Source: Vitreoscilla massiliensis
GTDB taxonomy: Bacteria; Pseudomonadota; Gammaproteobacteria; Burkholderiales; Neisseriaceae
Direction of reading: 5' to 3'
Length of the DNA: 64,000 nt
Assembly (NCBI RefSeq): GCF_001457815.1
Contig: NZ_LN898221.1
Coordinates: forward strand, 1 to 64,000
This document shows positions 21,901-30,228 of the stretch, in pieces. The notes under the pieces were generated by a model, which worked only from the letters and a program-made list of their open reading frames with translations, ran no database searches and had not been told where the DNA came from. Within the stretch, counting starts at the first letter, position 1, and the number at the start of each line of letters is the position of its first letter. Both the position numbers and the translations under genes were made by a program.

Positions 21901-21997
21901 GGCAGCCCGCCCTATGCATGGGGTAGTGGGACCTTAAAAATTCTCCGATAGAGGTTTTGCGTGGGCTGCCACCCAATTATCGGAATGGAGAAAAGAT
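21901..21997 (+). promoter_or_regulatory. Structured leader of the rha gene
   Basis: GGCAGCCC (21901-21908) and GGGCTGCC (21963-21970) are complementary and enclose about 54 bases. Within it TTCTCCGATA can pair with TATCGGA...GAGAA, which includes the Shine-Dalgarno GGAGA just before the rha ATG. This could hide the RBS. Structure is by eye only. Confidence 0.45.
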
Positions 21998-22531
21998 ATG
22001 AATCAACAAATTGTTGTTGCAAATGAGGCTATCTTTGCAAAAGGAAATGACTTGTTAACGAATAGTCATTTTGTGGCCAAGGCATTTGGAAAATCACACC
22101 GTCACATCCTGCGTGATATTGATGAATTGATATTGAAACGCCCTGAATTTGCGTGCGCCCAATTTTGGGCTTACGTGGAAAATCGTAAAATTGGCGTGGC
22201 AAATCGTGACATTCGTGGCTTTCAAATGACAAAAGATGGTTTCATGTTGCTTGTGATGGGCTTTACTGGCGAAAAGGCATTTGATGTAAAGATTGCTTAT
22301 ATTGAGGCATTCAACCAAATGCAACGCCAAATTGATAATTTCAACACAGATTTGATGCAGAAACTTGTAATTGCACTGGAGGCCGAGAAGCAATCCTTTG
22401 CTATTGCCAGCCTTGCTGCCAGAATCATGCGGAAACGGCGTGATGAAAAGCCTGTACATCAATCTGAAATACAAATGTTACAAAGTCAGTTACAGCCGCT
22501 TTTGACAAATTTACAACTCCCCGCCGCCTAG
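21998..22531 (+). CDS. Rha family phage regulatory protein
   Basis: 177 aa. NSHFVAKAFGKSHRHILRDI, then FQMTKDGFMLLVMGFTGEKA and IAYIEAFNQMQ are the Rha (pRha) domain. Rha of phi-80-like phages interferes with growth in IHF-deficient hosts; its general role is regulatory. Its place inside the tail operon is unusual, as rha more often lies in early or immunity regions. The C-terminus (residues 125-177) is a separate helical tail. Confidence 0.85.
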   Translation: MNQQIVVANEAIFAKGNDLLTNSHFVAKAFGKSHRHILRDIDELILKRPEFACAQFWAYVENRKIGVANRDIRGFQMTKDGFMLLVMGFTGEKAFDVKIAYIEAFNQMQRQIDNFNTDLMQKLVIALEAEKQSFAIASLAARIMRKRRDEKPVHQSEIQMLQSQLQPLLTNLQLPAA

Positions 22532-22544
22532 AGCGGCATTTTTT
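22523..22544 (+). terminator. Intrinsic terminator at end of rha
   Basis: GCCGC-CTAGA-GCGGC then ATTTTTT. The stem overlaps the last codons and stop of rha. Confidence 0.75.
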
Positions 22545-22557
22545 ATGGATGATTGAT

Positions 22558-22971
22558 ATGGCATTACAAATCAAAAAACAGGGTGAGCAACGTCCTGAAT
22601 CTTGGCGCGAATACCAAGGGGTGAAGTTCAGTATTCGGGGTTTGGATTACAAACCTTACCGTGTTGCTTTAGAACGTGCCGGCTCGGTTCAATTTCGCGA
22701 TGGCTTGTCACTGAAAGGCATCGGCGAGGATGCAACTGTATGGTATGACTTACAGGCCGAAGCCGCAGGGCGTTACTTAATTGCGGGATGGGACCAAGAC
22801 GGTATTACTAGCGAAGATGGCAAACCAATCCCTTACAGTCAAGACAGTGCTGTGGACTTATTACGCTCATCCGATATTGGTTATGATTTGTACAAATGGG
22901 TATTAAAGCAGGCGGCAGAAATTCAGGCCGACGCAGACCAATTACGCGATGATGCGGTAAAAAAGTCTTAG
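22558..22971 (+). CDS. Tail assembly chaperone (gpG-like)
   Basis: 137 aa, ATG at 22558. MALQIKKQGEQRPESWREYQ and a helical acidic C-terminus ending QLRDDAVKKS. It stands between tail tube and tape measure and ends at a slippery heptamer, so it is the shorter tail chaperone made without frameshifting. Confidence 0.65.
   Translation: MALQIKKQGEQRPESWREYQGVKFSIRGLDYKPYRVALERAGSVQFRDGLSLKGIGEDATVWYDLQAEAAGRYLIAGWDQDGITSEDGKPIPYSQDSAVDLLRSSDIGYDLYKWVLKQAAEIQADADQLRDDAVKKS
22959..22965 (+). promoter_or_regulatory. Programmed -1 frameshift site
   Basis: A AAA AAG in the reading frame of the chaperone gene, six codon positions before nothing else but TCT and TAG. A -1 slip continues GTC TTA GAA and runs in frame into the 22965-23270 frame. 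Confidence 0.7.
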
Positions 22972-23270
22972 AACTGTACAATTATTCGAGAATTGGTAAT
23001 TCAGAGAAGACGCGTAAAATTTATGCGTATTTGAATAAAAAGATGCCAGACGAGCCAGTGTACAGTGAAGTTGCAAGCCAAATTATTGAGGCATTTTATG
23101 TTCTTGTCAGGGGGAGGCGGTATGAACAAGGGGTTATGCTCCCCTTATCCTTGCATGACATTGCCGCTTATTGTGACAGCTGCGAAATTGGCGTTACACG
23201 GCATGAGTTCGACGCGGCAATATATGCTTTGGATAATTTGTATCTTGAGTTGAAAGCGGTCAAAAGATAG
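22965..23270 (+). CDS. Tail assembly chaperone frameshift extension (gpT-like)
   Basis: A 101-residue extension in the -1 frame, fused to the chaperone by slippage at 22959-22965. It reads from VLELYNYSRIGNSEKTRKIY on through ASQIIEAFYVLVRGRRYEQG. It lacks its own good start and RBS, as expected for a G-GT fusion. The fusion product recruits the tape measure protein in lambda-type tail assembly. Confidence 0.65.
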   Translation, partial: VLELYNYSRIGNSEKTRKIYAYLNKKMPDEPVYSEVASQIIEAFYVLVRGRRYEQGVMLPLSLHDIAAYCDSCEIGVTRHEFDAAIYALDNLYLELKAVKR

Positions 23271-23305
23271 AGTGTATATTTTACCTTTTAAAATAAGGGG
23301 GAGAT

Positions 23306-23950
23306 ATGCGCTTTATTTTTTTGGTCGCGCTACTGATTGCAGGGATTGCTCATGCAGATGAAATCAAAGGACTTGGCGATATTAAGATTGGTAGCAATTC
23401 ACAGCAAGTGAAAGCATTGATGAAAACCAAAAAAGCGCCTGTTTTTGTTACTGGTGCTGACTTTGGCACTTACCAAGGCGGTGGCTTTGGTGCTTACGAA
23501 AAAGTGAATATCACAAATTCAATTCAATTGGCGAAGGTGTCACTTTATTATCATGATAATTATTTATATTGGATTGATGCGGTAGACGATTTTGATGATG
23601 GTGATTTAAAAACATTGGTAGATGGGTTTAAGCACAAGTACAAATACTTGCCCGAAAATGATGAAATTGTTAGGGAAGAAGCCGCAAACCCATGTGATGA
23701 AAAACAGCAAATTGCGATTATCACAAAAAGTGAAACTTTCAATAAAGATGAAAAAATTGAAGCGAAATACTCAGAATCAATTTATTTAGACATTGAAACA
23801 AATAAGCCTGTGAATGTATGTGGTCACTATGTGAATGCAAATTTCTCTGTTTACGATGTTGGGGTATTGAAAGCCGCAACTGAGAAACAAGAACAACAGG
23901 ACTCAAGTTTTGAACAAGAAGAACTGGATAGAAAATACGAAGGTTTGTAA
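23306..23950 (+). CDS. Exported protein of unknown function within tail module
   Basis: 214 aa with a clear signal peptide (RFIFLVALLIAGIAHADE). The mature protein begins with KGLGDIKIGSNSQQVKALM, has two cysteines (NPCDEK, NVCGHY) and ends in a Glu/Gln-rich tail. RBS AAGGGGGAG is strong. A periplasmic protein has no obvious role in tail assembly, so it is likely a moron that serves the host or alters the envelope. I do not recognise the family. Confidence 0.6.
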   Translation: MRFIFLVALLIAGIAHADEIKGLGDIKIGSNSQQVKALMKTKKAPVFVTGADFGTYQGGGFGAYEKVNITNSIQLAKVSLYYHDNYLYWIDAVDDFDDGDLKTLVDGFKHKYKYLPENDEIVREEAANPCDEKQQIAIITKSETFNKDEKIEAKYSESIYLDIETNKPVNVCGHYVNANFSVYDVGVLKAATEKQEQQDSSFEQEELDRKYEGL

Positions 23951-23969
23951 TTTCGTCCAGGATTGAAAT

Positions 23970-23990
23970 GCGCCCAAACGGGCGCTTTTT
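23970..23990 (+). terminator. Intrinsic terminator
   Basis: GCGCCC-AAAC-GGGCGC followed by TTTTT, between the exported protein and the tape measure gene. It falls inside the longer tape-measure frame, which supports the downstream ATG. Confidence 0.75.
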
Positions 23991-24004
23991 ATTGGGCGAA
24001 AGAA

Positions 24005-26935
24005 ATGTCAGAACAACAAAGTCGCTTATCTGTCGTTATCAGCACAGAGCAAGCAAAGCGCAATGCTGAGGCGCTCAATAAAAGTTTGGCCGAAATGAAC
24101 AAAAAAGGCGACGATGCAGCCAAGTCCGCCACTAATGTTGGTAAAAGTGCCGATGGCGCTAAAAGCGGCCTGAAATCTCACAAGGGCGCTGTTGATGATG
24201 TTGCCAAGTCATACTCGAACTGGTCAAGCCTCACTAAGACTACTATTGCCGGCGTAATCGCGGGCATTGGTAAGTCAGCGATTGACGTGGCCGCTTTTGC
24301 GACCATGGCAACACTCATTGCCAAAACTGGCAAAGAAATGCAAGCCATGGCATATCAAAGCAACTCAACTGCCGAGGAATTACAAGGCTTTGTCTTTGCT
24401 GCAAAAAAGGTCAATGATACGTTCAACATGGATAAGGTTGGTGATGTATTCAAAGACGTTAACGATAAAATTGGCGATTATCTAACAGAGGGCGGCGGCG
24501 AATTAAAGCAGTTTTTTGAAGAAATTGCACCCAAAGTTGGCGTGACTGCTGAGCAATTCCGCAATTTATCAGGCCCACAAGCATTGCAATTGTATGTATC
24601 CACGCTCGAAAAAGCTGGCCTTTCTCAAACAGAGATGGTCACGCACATGGAGCGCATTGCAAACGATGCCACAGGTTTGTTGCCAATTTTGCAAGATAAT
24701 GGCAAGGCTTGGAAAGAATTGGCCGAAAGTGCACAAGATGCAGGTTTGATTATGTCCAATGATGCTGCTGCAAGTGCTGCCGAATTGGATAATAAAATTA
24801 GCATGTTGTCAGATTCAATCATCATTATGCGCAATTATTTTGCCGAAGAAATCATCCCAATTATCAATTCGTTTATTGATAACATGACACTTAGCTCTGA
24901 TGGTACAAACACATTGCACCAAGATGTAAATGAATTCGCACAAGACGGGTCGTTTAAGCAATGGTTTATTGGGGTGGGGTATGCGATTGCCGGCGTAATT
25001 GATGTGGCACGCTTAGCTGGTCAAATTGTTGATGCTTTGGGCAAAACCATAGCTTATGTGATGGTGCAAGGCTCGCGCTTTAACGCCTGGACTGACTCAC
25101 TTAATCCATTTGGTGCAAAGAGTGATGATTTTGTTGCTAATGCCAAAAGTGAGTTAAATGCCTTAACTGGGGCAGCCAACGAGGCCAAAAAGGAAATGTC
25201 TATTGCAATGAATAAGAAATTTGAGTTCACTGCAATAGATTCATGGGAAAAGGCGGCGAATGCTGGTGATAAGGCCGCAAAAACACAGCAACAATTAGCT
25301 GGACTTGCCGATAAAACTCATAAGAGTATTGCCCAACAAGGATGGGAGCAAGCAAAGGCAGCAAAAGAAGCGGAAAAGGCCGCAAGAGCAAAAGAGCGTG
25401 AAGCAAAAGCAGCAAAAGTAGTTGAAGCTGCCTATTTGAGTCCATACAGCAATAAGTTTACTGCCGGCAGTCCGATGGGAGACCGTTTTCATCCGATTCA
25501 AAAAAAATGGAAATTTCACGCCGGTCGAGATGTACCCATGCCGGTTGGCAGTGATTTAAAAGCCATGACTTCAGGTGTGGTTGATTCTGTTGGACGTCGT
25601 GGCGGCTATGGTAACACCATCACTATCAAGCATGATGACGGCACTAAAGCGATGTATGCGCACTTGAGCACTGCACTTTTAAAAGCGGGTGAGCGTGTAC
25701 AAGCGGGACAAGTGGTGGCGAAATCTGGTAACACCGGTGACAGCACTGGCCCACACGCGCACATTGAATTTTGGGACAAGCAAGGGCAGCGTCGTGAAGT
25801 GACTAAGGTCATCGGCAAAAAGACCATTAACAAAGTTGGAGAAGCTTCAAAGTCAAACTATCTAGAACTGACAGAGCAAGAAAAAGACCTGGCACTTGAA
25901 TACAATGTCGCAATGCAAGAGCGCATGATTATGCTTGGCAAAGAAACAGAACTTCAAAAACTGAATGCCGAGATTGAACTTGGTAAATACGAATCTGTTG
26001 AGCCTGAGCGCATCAAACAGATGCAACAAATGGCAGAGCAATATGACAGTGCTGTTAAGGTCAATGAGCAACAAGAGCGTATGAATGCATTGATTGAAGA
26101 TGCTACTGGAAGTGAGGCAGTCAAATCTTACTATCAAGATTGGGATATGCTCACACAGGCATTTAAAGAGGGCAAGATTAATGCAGAGCAGTACACTCTT
26201 GCATTAGCAAAACTTAATGAATCAAAGCCGGATGCCTTGAAAACTGATTTTGAAAAAAATTGGGGAAGCACCAAGCAATGGATTGATGACGCTAATGATG
26301 TACAAGCTCGGTTAGATCAGGGCATGGCTGGCTGGTTACAAAGTTCATCAGATGCACTGGCTGAGTTTGTTGCAACAGGTAAGATGAATTTCCGTGATTT
26401 AACGGTTTCAATTCTGCAAGATTTGGCAAAAATTGCAATGCAGAAAGCAATTGCGGGCATTGCAGGTAGTTTGTTTGGCTATGGTGGGTCATCAGCGGCG
26501 GCGGGAGCTGGTTCCACAGCATTAGATTCTCTGTTTGCAACTGGTGGTGCATTTGGCCAAGGCGGTGTGCGTTACTTTGCCCAAGGCGGCACATTTACGA
26601 ACTCTGTTGTGGACAAGCCGACTATGTTCAAATCGGGCGGCATGTTGGGCGTAATGGGTGAAGCTGGCCCCGAAGCCATCCTGCCTTTGAAGCGTACATC
26701 ATCGGGCAATCTTGGTGTTGAAACAACCGGCGCGGGTGCGGCCGGCCAGCCTGTCGTCTACATCACCAATCACATTACGGTTGAAAGCAGTGGTGATTCT
26801 GAAAAAGATGGCGCTGCCATTGCCGATGGCATCAATAAGCAGTTAATCAGTACGATTGATGGGCGCATTAATGTCAAAATAGACAATGAATTGCGCCACA
26901 ATGGCAAGATTAGCAACGCAATTAAGGGGCGATAA
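24005..26935 (+). CDS. Tape measure protein with M23 peptidase domain
   Basis: 976 aa, ATG at 24005. Residues 1-480 are helical with a membrane-like stretch (TIAGVIAGIGKSAIDVAAF). Residues about 490-600 form an M23/LytM endopeptidase: DRFHPI, FHAGRD (His, Asp), and GPHAHIEFWD (HxH), all metal ligands present. This domain would cut peptidoglycan cross-links during DNA entry. The C-terminus is Gly/Ala-rich with EAGPEAILPLKR, typical of tape measures. Its length sets tail length. Confidence 0.9.
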   Translation: MSEQQSRLSVVISTEQAKRNAEALNKSLAEMNKKGDDAAKSATNVGKSADGAKSGLKSHKGAVDDVAKSYSNWSSLTKTTIAGVIAGIGKSAIDVAAFATMATLIAKTGKEMQAMAYQSNSTAEELQGFVFAAKKVNDTFNMDKVGDVFKDVNDKIGDYLTEGGGELKQFFEEIAPKVGVTAEQFRNLSGPQALQLYVSTLEKAGLSQTEMVTHMERIANDATGLLPILQDNGKAWKELAESAQDAGLIMSNDAAASAAELDNKISMLSDSIIIMRNYFAEEIIPIINSFIDNMTLSSDGTNTLHQDVNEFAQDGSFKQWFIGVGYAIAGVIDVARLAGQIVDALGKTIAYVMVQGSRFNAWTDSLNPFGAKSDDFVANAKSELNALTGAANEAKKEMSIAMNKKFEFTAIDSWEKAANAGDKAAKTQQQLAGLADKTHKSIAQQGWEQAKAAKEAEKAARAKEREAKAAKVVEAAYLSPYSNKFTAGSPMGDRFHPIQKKWKFHAGRDVPMPVGSDLKAMTSGVVDSVGRRGGYGNTITIKHDDGTKAMYAHLSTALLKAGERVQAGQVVAKSGNTGDSTGPHAHIEFWDKQGQRREVTKVIGKKTINKVGEASKSNYLELTEQEKDLALEYNVAMQERMIMLGKETELQKLNAEIELGKYESVEPERIKQMQQMAEQYDSAVKVNEQQERMNALIEDATGSEAVKSYYQDWDMLTQAFKEGKINAEQYTLALAKLNESKPDALKTDFEKNWGSTKQWIDDANDVQARLDQGMAGWLQSSSDALAEFVATGKMNFRDLTVSILQDLAKIAMQKAIAGIAGSLFGYGGSSAAAGAGSTALDSLFATGGAFGQGGVRYFAQGGTFTNSVVDKPTMFKSGGMLGVMGEAGPEAILPLKRTSSGNLGVETTGAGAAGQPVVYITNHITVESSGDSEKDGAAIADGINKQLISTIDGRINVKIDNELRHNGKISNAIKGR

Positions 26936-26944
26936 AGAATAAAG

Positions 26945-26967
26945 AGCGCCAGAATAATGGCGCTTTT
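26945..26967 (+). terminator. Intrinsic terminator
   Basis: AGCGCC-AGAATAAT-GGCGCT followed by TTT, nine bases after the tape measure stop. Confidence 0.65.
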
Positions 26968-26976
26968 AGGAGGATA

Positions 26977-27498
26977 TTATGAAACACTTTGCAGAAAGCG
27001 AATTAATGGTACAAGCTGCACCTCAACCTGTGTTTCAAATTCAGATGGAACGAAATAAACTGAATATGTCGGAACTGGATTACTGCCGTGAACACTGGTT
27101 GTCCGCAAATCCCAATCTATCTTTTGATATGCCGGAACATATGTGTCGCCAAATTCTTGAGAGATGTAGCTCAAAAACAATTCATCAAGTAATTCCGGCT
27201 TAAATGAATAAGAGTCTGAGTTTGGTCGAATACAAAATTCCAAATAACCTATAAAAAATGCTCCATTTTCAAATTCACTTTTACCAATCAAAAAGCCCAA
27301 GGTCATGAAAAGATTATTTTCAGTATTTAATTCTAAAATGGCTTGTTTGAGTTTTGGAGTACCATTAAATTCGTGAATTTCATCAATTCGATTAGGCTCA
27401 AGTGTTAAATCAATCCCGCCATTATTTGTACGACCATTTTCGTAATCTTTTCTATAGGGGAATACTGAATATGTTTCTCTATCTGGCGGCCCAATCAT
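26977..27498 (-). CDS. Opposite-strand gene of unknown function, 173 aa
   Basis: ATG at 27498 with AAGGAG upstream, reading against the tail operon. The product starts MIGPPDRETYSVFPYRKDYE and is acidic with mixed alpha/beta composition and no signal or membrane segment. Lower GC than the flanking tail genes. An independent gene on the other strand between tape measure and M is likely a moron expressed in the lysogen. I do not recognise the family. A short plus-strand frame with a strong RBS overlaps its 3' end. Confidence 0.6.
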   Translation of the reverse strand: MIGPPDRETYSVFPYRKDYENGRTNNGGIDLTLEPNRIDEIHEFNGTPKLKQAILELNTENNLFMTLGFLIGKSEFENGAFFIGYLEFCIRPNSDSYSFKPELLDELFLSYISQEFGDTYVPAYQKIDWDLRTTSVHGSNPVPTYSVYFVPSEFETQVEVQLVPLIRFLQSVS

Positions 27499-27534
27499 TT
27501 GCTCTCCTTCAAATAAGACATTAAAAGGATAAGT

Positions 27535-27852
27535 ATGCCTGATTTTACTTGGGATGTTGAAATCGGCGCCTCTATTTCAACAGAATATCAATTGCGAGAG
27601 GTACAGTTCGGTGATGGCTATGTGCAAACGCAAGCCAAATCACTCAAGCCAAAAAAACGAAAATGGAAAGTATCATTTTTCGACAAAGAGGCCATTATCA
27701 GTCAGATAGTGGCCTTTTTTGATGCCAAGCAGGGCAGAAAATTTACTTGGCAATCACCGTTCGGCTTGATGAATGTGCGAGTGAAAACGCACACATTAAC
27801 GGAAATGGGCAACCATGTTTGGAAACTAGAATGGGAGTTTGAAGAAGTATGA
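27535..27852 (+). CDS. Minor tail protein M
   Basis: 105 aa. FTWDVEIGASISTEYQLREV, QFGDGYVQ and FTWQSPFG are typical of the lambda gpM family at the tail tip. AAAGGA precedes the ATG. Four-base overlap with the L gene. Confidence 0.8.
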   Translation: MPDFTWDVEIGASISTEYQLREVQFGDGYVQTQAKSLKPKKRKWKVSFFDKEAIISQIVAFFDAKQGRKFTWQSPFGLMNVRVKTHTLTEMGNHVWKLEWEFEEV

Positions 27853-28568
27853 ACAGCAGAATGAGCGGCCTGTCGGAAGACATGATTCAAGCCCTGTCTA
27901 AGCTTGAGCAAGATGCCAAGGTAGAACTGTGGGAAATTGACTTGCGCAGTAAAGGCGGCCAGTTGCACCGCTTTTGTAACCAAGTGAATGAGCTGGATGC
28001 TGCGGTGGTATGGCAGGGCAAAGAGTACACGCCATACCCAATCCAAGCCTCGGGCTTTGCAATGACTACGCAGGGCGCCAGCAATCGTCCTACGCTGACG
28101 GTTTCAAATCTGTTGGGCTTGGTCACCGGTGCGATTGAGCAATACGGCTCTTTGTCTGGTGCACGCGTGACACGCCGTGAGGTAATCGCGACATTTTTGG
28201 ATGCGGTGAATTTTGCCACCGGCAATCCGATGGCCGATAGCACACAGGAAATTGTCAGTCAGTATGTGCTTGAACAAGTCACCACGCTGACCACTGAAGC
28301 TGCAGTATTCACGCTTTCAGCGCCAAGTGATACCGAGGGAGCCATCATTCCAGCGCGCATCATGTTGGCCGATGTGTGTTCGTGGCAGTATCGCGGAGAG
28401 GGCTGTGGCTACACAGGCCGACCAGTAGCAGACCGTTATGACATGCCGACCAACGACCCAGACAAAGACGAATGCAGCAAATGCTTACTTGGGTGCCAAG
28501 CGCGCTTTGGCATCAATGCTGTGCTGCCGTATGGCGGGTTCCCTGCTGCAGATAAGGTTTTGCGTTAA
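27849..28568 (+). CDS. Minor tail protein L
   Basis: 239 aa. The C-terminal part has CSWQYRGEGCGYTGRP and a second Cys group (CSKCLLGCQARFG); four cysteines of this kind hold an Fe-S cluster in lambda gpL. The N-terminal part (VELWEIDLRSKGGQLHRFCN) also fits gpL. Part of the tail tip under the J spike. Confidence 0.85.
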   Translation: MNSRMSGLSEDMIQALSKLEQDAKVELWEIDLRSKGGQLHRFCNQVNELDAAVVWQGKEYTPYPIQASGFAMTTQGASNRPTLTVSNLLGLVTGAIEQYGSLSGARVTRREVIATFLDAVNFATGNPMADSTQEIVSQYVLEQVTTLTTEAAVFTLSAPSDTEGAIIPARIMLADVCSWQYRGEGCGYTGRPVADRYDMPTNDPDKDECSKCLLGCQARFGINAVLPYGGFPAADKVLR

Positions 28569-28575
28569 TTCTGAA

Positions 28576-29103
28576 TTATTTATTCTCAAGTGCAGAAAGC
28601 ATCTTTTTGGAAATAATTGCGTTTAATGTTAATAATTTAAATGGCATTGGTAAGTTATTAAATAGAATTTTTTTAGAATTTGTAGTTTCAGGTTCAATCT
28701 CAACTTCAAAGTCAGCGATGGGTTTATTTTCTTTAGGGTATTGATCTAGAAAAGTTATTGCTTCATTGATTGATTTTTCAATATCAACATCTTCTAAGCT
28801 ATGAGAAATATTATTTCTTAGAGCATTGAACTTTCCAATGGCTTTTTTAAGTTCTATCGGTAAGCCTAAATTTTCTGCAATTTCAAGCTTAGCATTAAAC
28901 ATAATGATATTTTTTCTCTTAGATTGGTTATACAAGAACTCTTCAATACCACATACGTTATATATGAATGATTCTATCAAGTATTCGCAACTAAGATGGA
29001 AAACTAAAAAAGCACTCAAATCATCTATGGTTTCTAATTGCTTTGTGACAGCTTTAGCAAATTGGTTTGAGGTAATTCGGTTATTAAAAATATCAGTATT
29101 CAT
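28576..29103 (-). CDS. Opposite-strand gene with HEPN-like motif, 175 aa
   Basis: Start taken at ATG 29103 (a longer frame begins at 29142). AT-rich and on the minus strand between L and K genes. Helical composition with FNALRNNISHSLEDVD, an R-x4-H motif of the kind used by HEPN RNases. HEPN proteins are frequent in toxin and abortive-infection systems, so a defence role is possible, but the similarity is a short motif and fold impression only. It has no partner gene on the same strand. Confidence 0.55.
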   Translation of the reverse strand: MNTDIFNNRITSNQFAKAVTKQLETIDDLSAFLVFHLSCEYLIESFIYNVCGIEEFLYNQSKRKNIIMFNAKLEIAENLGLPIELKKAIGKFNALRNNISHSLEDVDIEKSINEAITFLDQYPKENKPIADFEVEIEPETTNSKKILFNNLPMPFKLLTLNAIISKKMLSALENK

Positions 29104-29129
29104 ATTTTTTCTTTGAATGGAATCTAATA

Positions 29130-29513
29130 ATGGAAACTTCAAATATTACGCCAAGTTTAGGTGGCAGTGGTATATCAAAAAGCAAACAAGCAATTTGTAT
29201 TTATGATGAAACAGGGAAATTGCGGTTGGTAATTGGAGAATTGAATTTTAAAAAAGGTGAAAGTATCAATTTGAATCCTGACTTTAAAAGTGCCCAAAGC
29301 AGTAAACCAAATGACACTCAGGAGAGAATTTTTGAAACAAATTATAGTGATTTCGAAATTTATAAAAATAAAAATGGTATTAAAGTGCAGATTAGGGATG
29401 ATGTAGATGATTACCCAAACTGGGCAATTGAAGAAATTTCAAATGAAAAAATACCTGACTTAATTTCTGCTCTGCAAAACTATTTATTGAGAGTTAGAAA
29501 TGAAGCTGACTAA
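29130..29513 (+). CDS. Small protein with J-like C-terminal motif, 127 aa
   Basis: The N-terminal 40 residues contain AICIYDETGKLRLVIGELN, nearly the same as IKIYDETGALRVTIGKI at the end of the J protein. The rest (ERIFETNYSDFEIYKNKN) is acidic and unrecognised. AT-rich like the neighbouring minus-strand gene. It may be a captured tail-fibre end fused to a new domain, or a protein that uses the same attachment motif. It overlaps the K gene start by 14 bp. Confidence 0.55.
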   Translation: METSNITPSLGGSGISKSKQAICIYDETGKLRLVIGELNFKKGESINLNPDFKSAQSSKPNDTQERIFETNYSDFEIYKNKNGIKVQIRDDVDDYPNWAIEEISNEKIPDLISALQNYLLRVRNEAD

Positions 29514-30228
29514 ACAAACCCAATCAGACATATTGAAACACGCCAATGAAGCCGCACCGAATGAGAGTTGCGGCTTTGTTGTTTTGACTGGTCGCAAACA
29601 GTCGTATCACCCGTGCGAAAATGTCGCCACACTGCCGCAAGACACGTTTGAAATACCCGCTGATGCTTGGATAGGCATCGATGGCGATATTGTCGCAGTG
29701 GTGCACAGTCACCCACGCAATGAGCCGTTTCTATCCGGCGCTGACCGCAAGGCGCAGAACCAGTCTGAATTACCGTGGGCGCTGGCTACTGGCGGGGCGG
29801 TGAAACTATTTCGCTATGCACCGCTGTTGCGTGGTCGACAGTTTGTCTATGGAGCGGCTGATTGCTTCACGCTGATTCGCGATGCGTTCATGTTGTGCGG
29901 CATTGAATTTCGGGACCATCCACGCAGCAACATCGATGACGATGCAGCGGCGGGTTCATTCGAGCAGAATTTACCCGATGGCGGTTTTATTCGAGTGCGC
30001 GCCGGCCTACAGGCCGGTGATGTGGTGTTGACTGCTCAAAATGGCATTGCCAATCACGCGGCCTTGTATTTGGGTGGCGGTGAGATGCTGCACCACGCTT
30101 TTGACCACTTAAGCCGCGTGGAGCCGTACAGCAAGTATTGGCAACGCATGACGCATTCGGTTTGGCGACATCAAGACTGGCAGCCTGAAATGTTGGAGGC
30201 CATCAAAAACGATATATCGGTGATTTAA
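29500..30228 (+). CDS. Tail assembly protein K (JAMM plus NlpC/P60)
   Basis: 242 aa. Residues 1-110: Mov34/MPN-type JAMM peptidase with NESCGFVV, VVHSHPRNEPFLSGAD (His-x-His and Asp ligands). Residues 115-230: NlpC/P60 domain with AADCFTLIRD (catalytic Cys) and NHAALYLGGGEMLHHA (His). This two-domain architecture is that of lambda gpK, a tail-tip hydrolase. Confidence 0.85.
   Translation: MKLTKQTQSDILKHANEAAPNESCGFVVLTGRKQSYHPCENVATLPQDTFEIPADAWIGIDGDIVAVVHSHPRNEPFLSGADRKAQNQSELPWALATGGAVKLFRYAPLLRGRQFVYGAADCFTLIRDAFMLCGIEFRDHPRSNIDDDAAAGSFEQNLPDGGFIRVRAGLQAGDVVLTAQNGIANHAALYLGGGEMLHHAFDHLSRVEPYSKYWQRMTHSVWRHQDWQPEMLEAIKNDISVI

Noticed and set aside
30177..30192. Neisserial DNA uptake sequence (GGCAGCCTGAA at the K gene end)
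   Set aside because: A single near match to one uptake dialect; no other copies found, so chance is likely.
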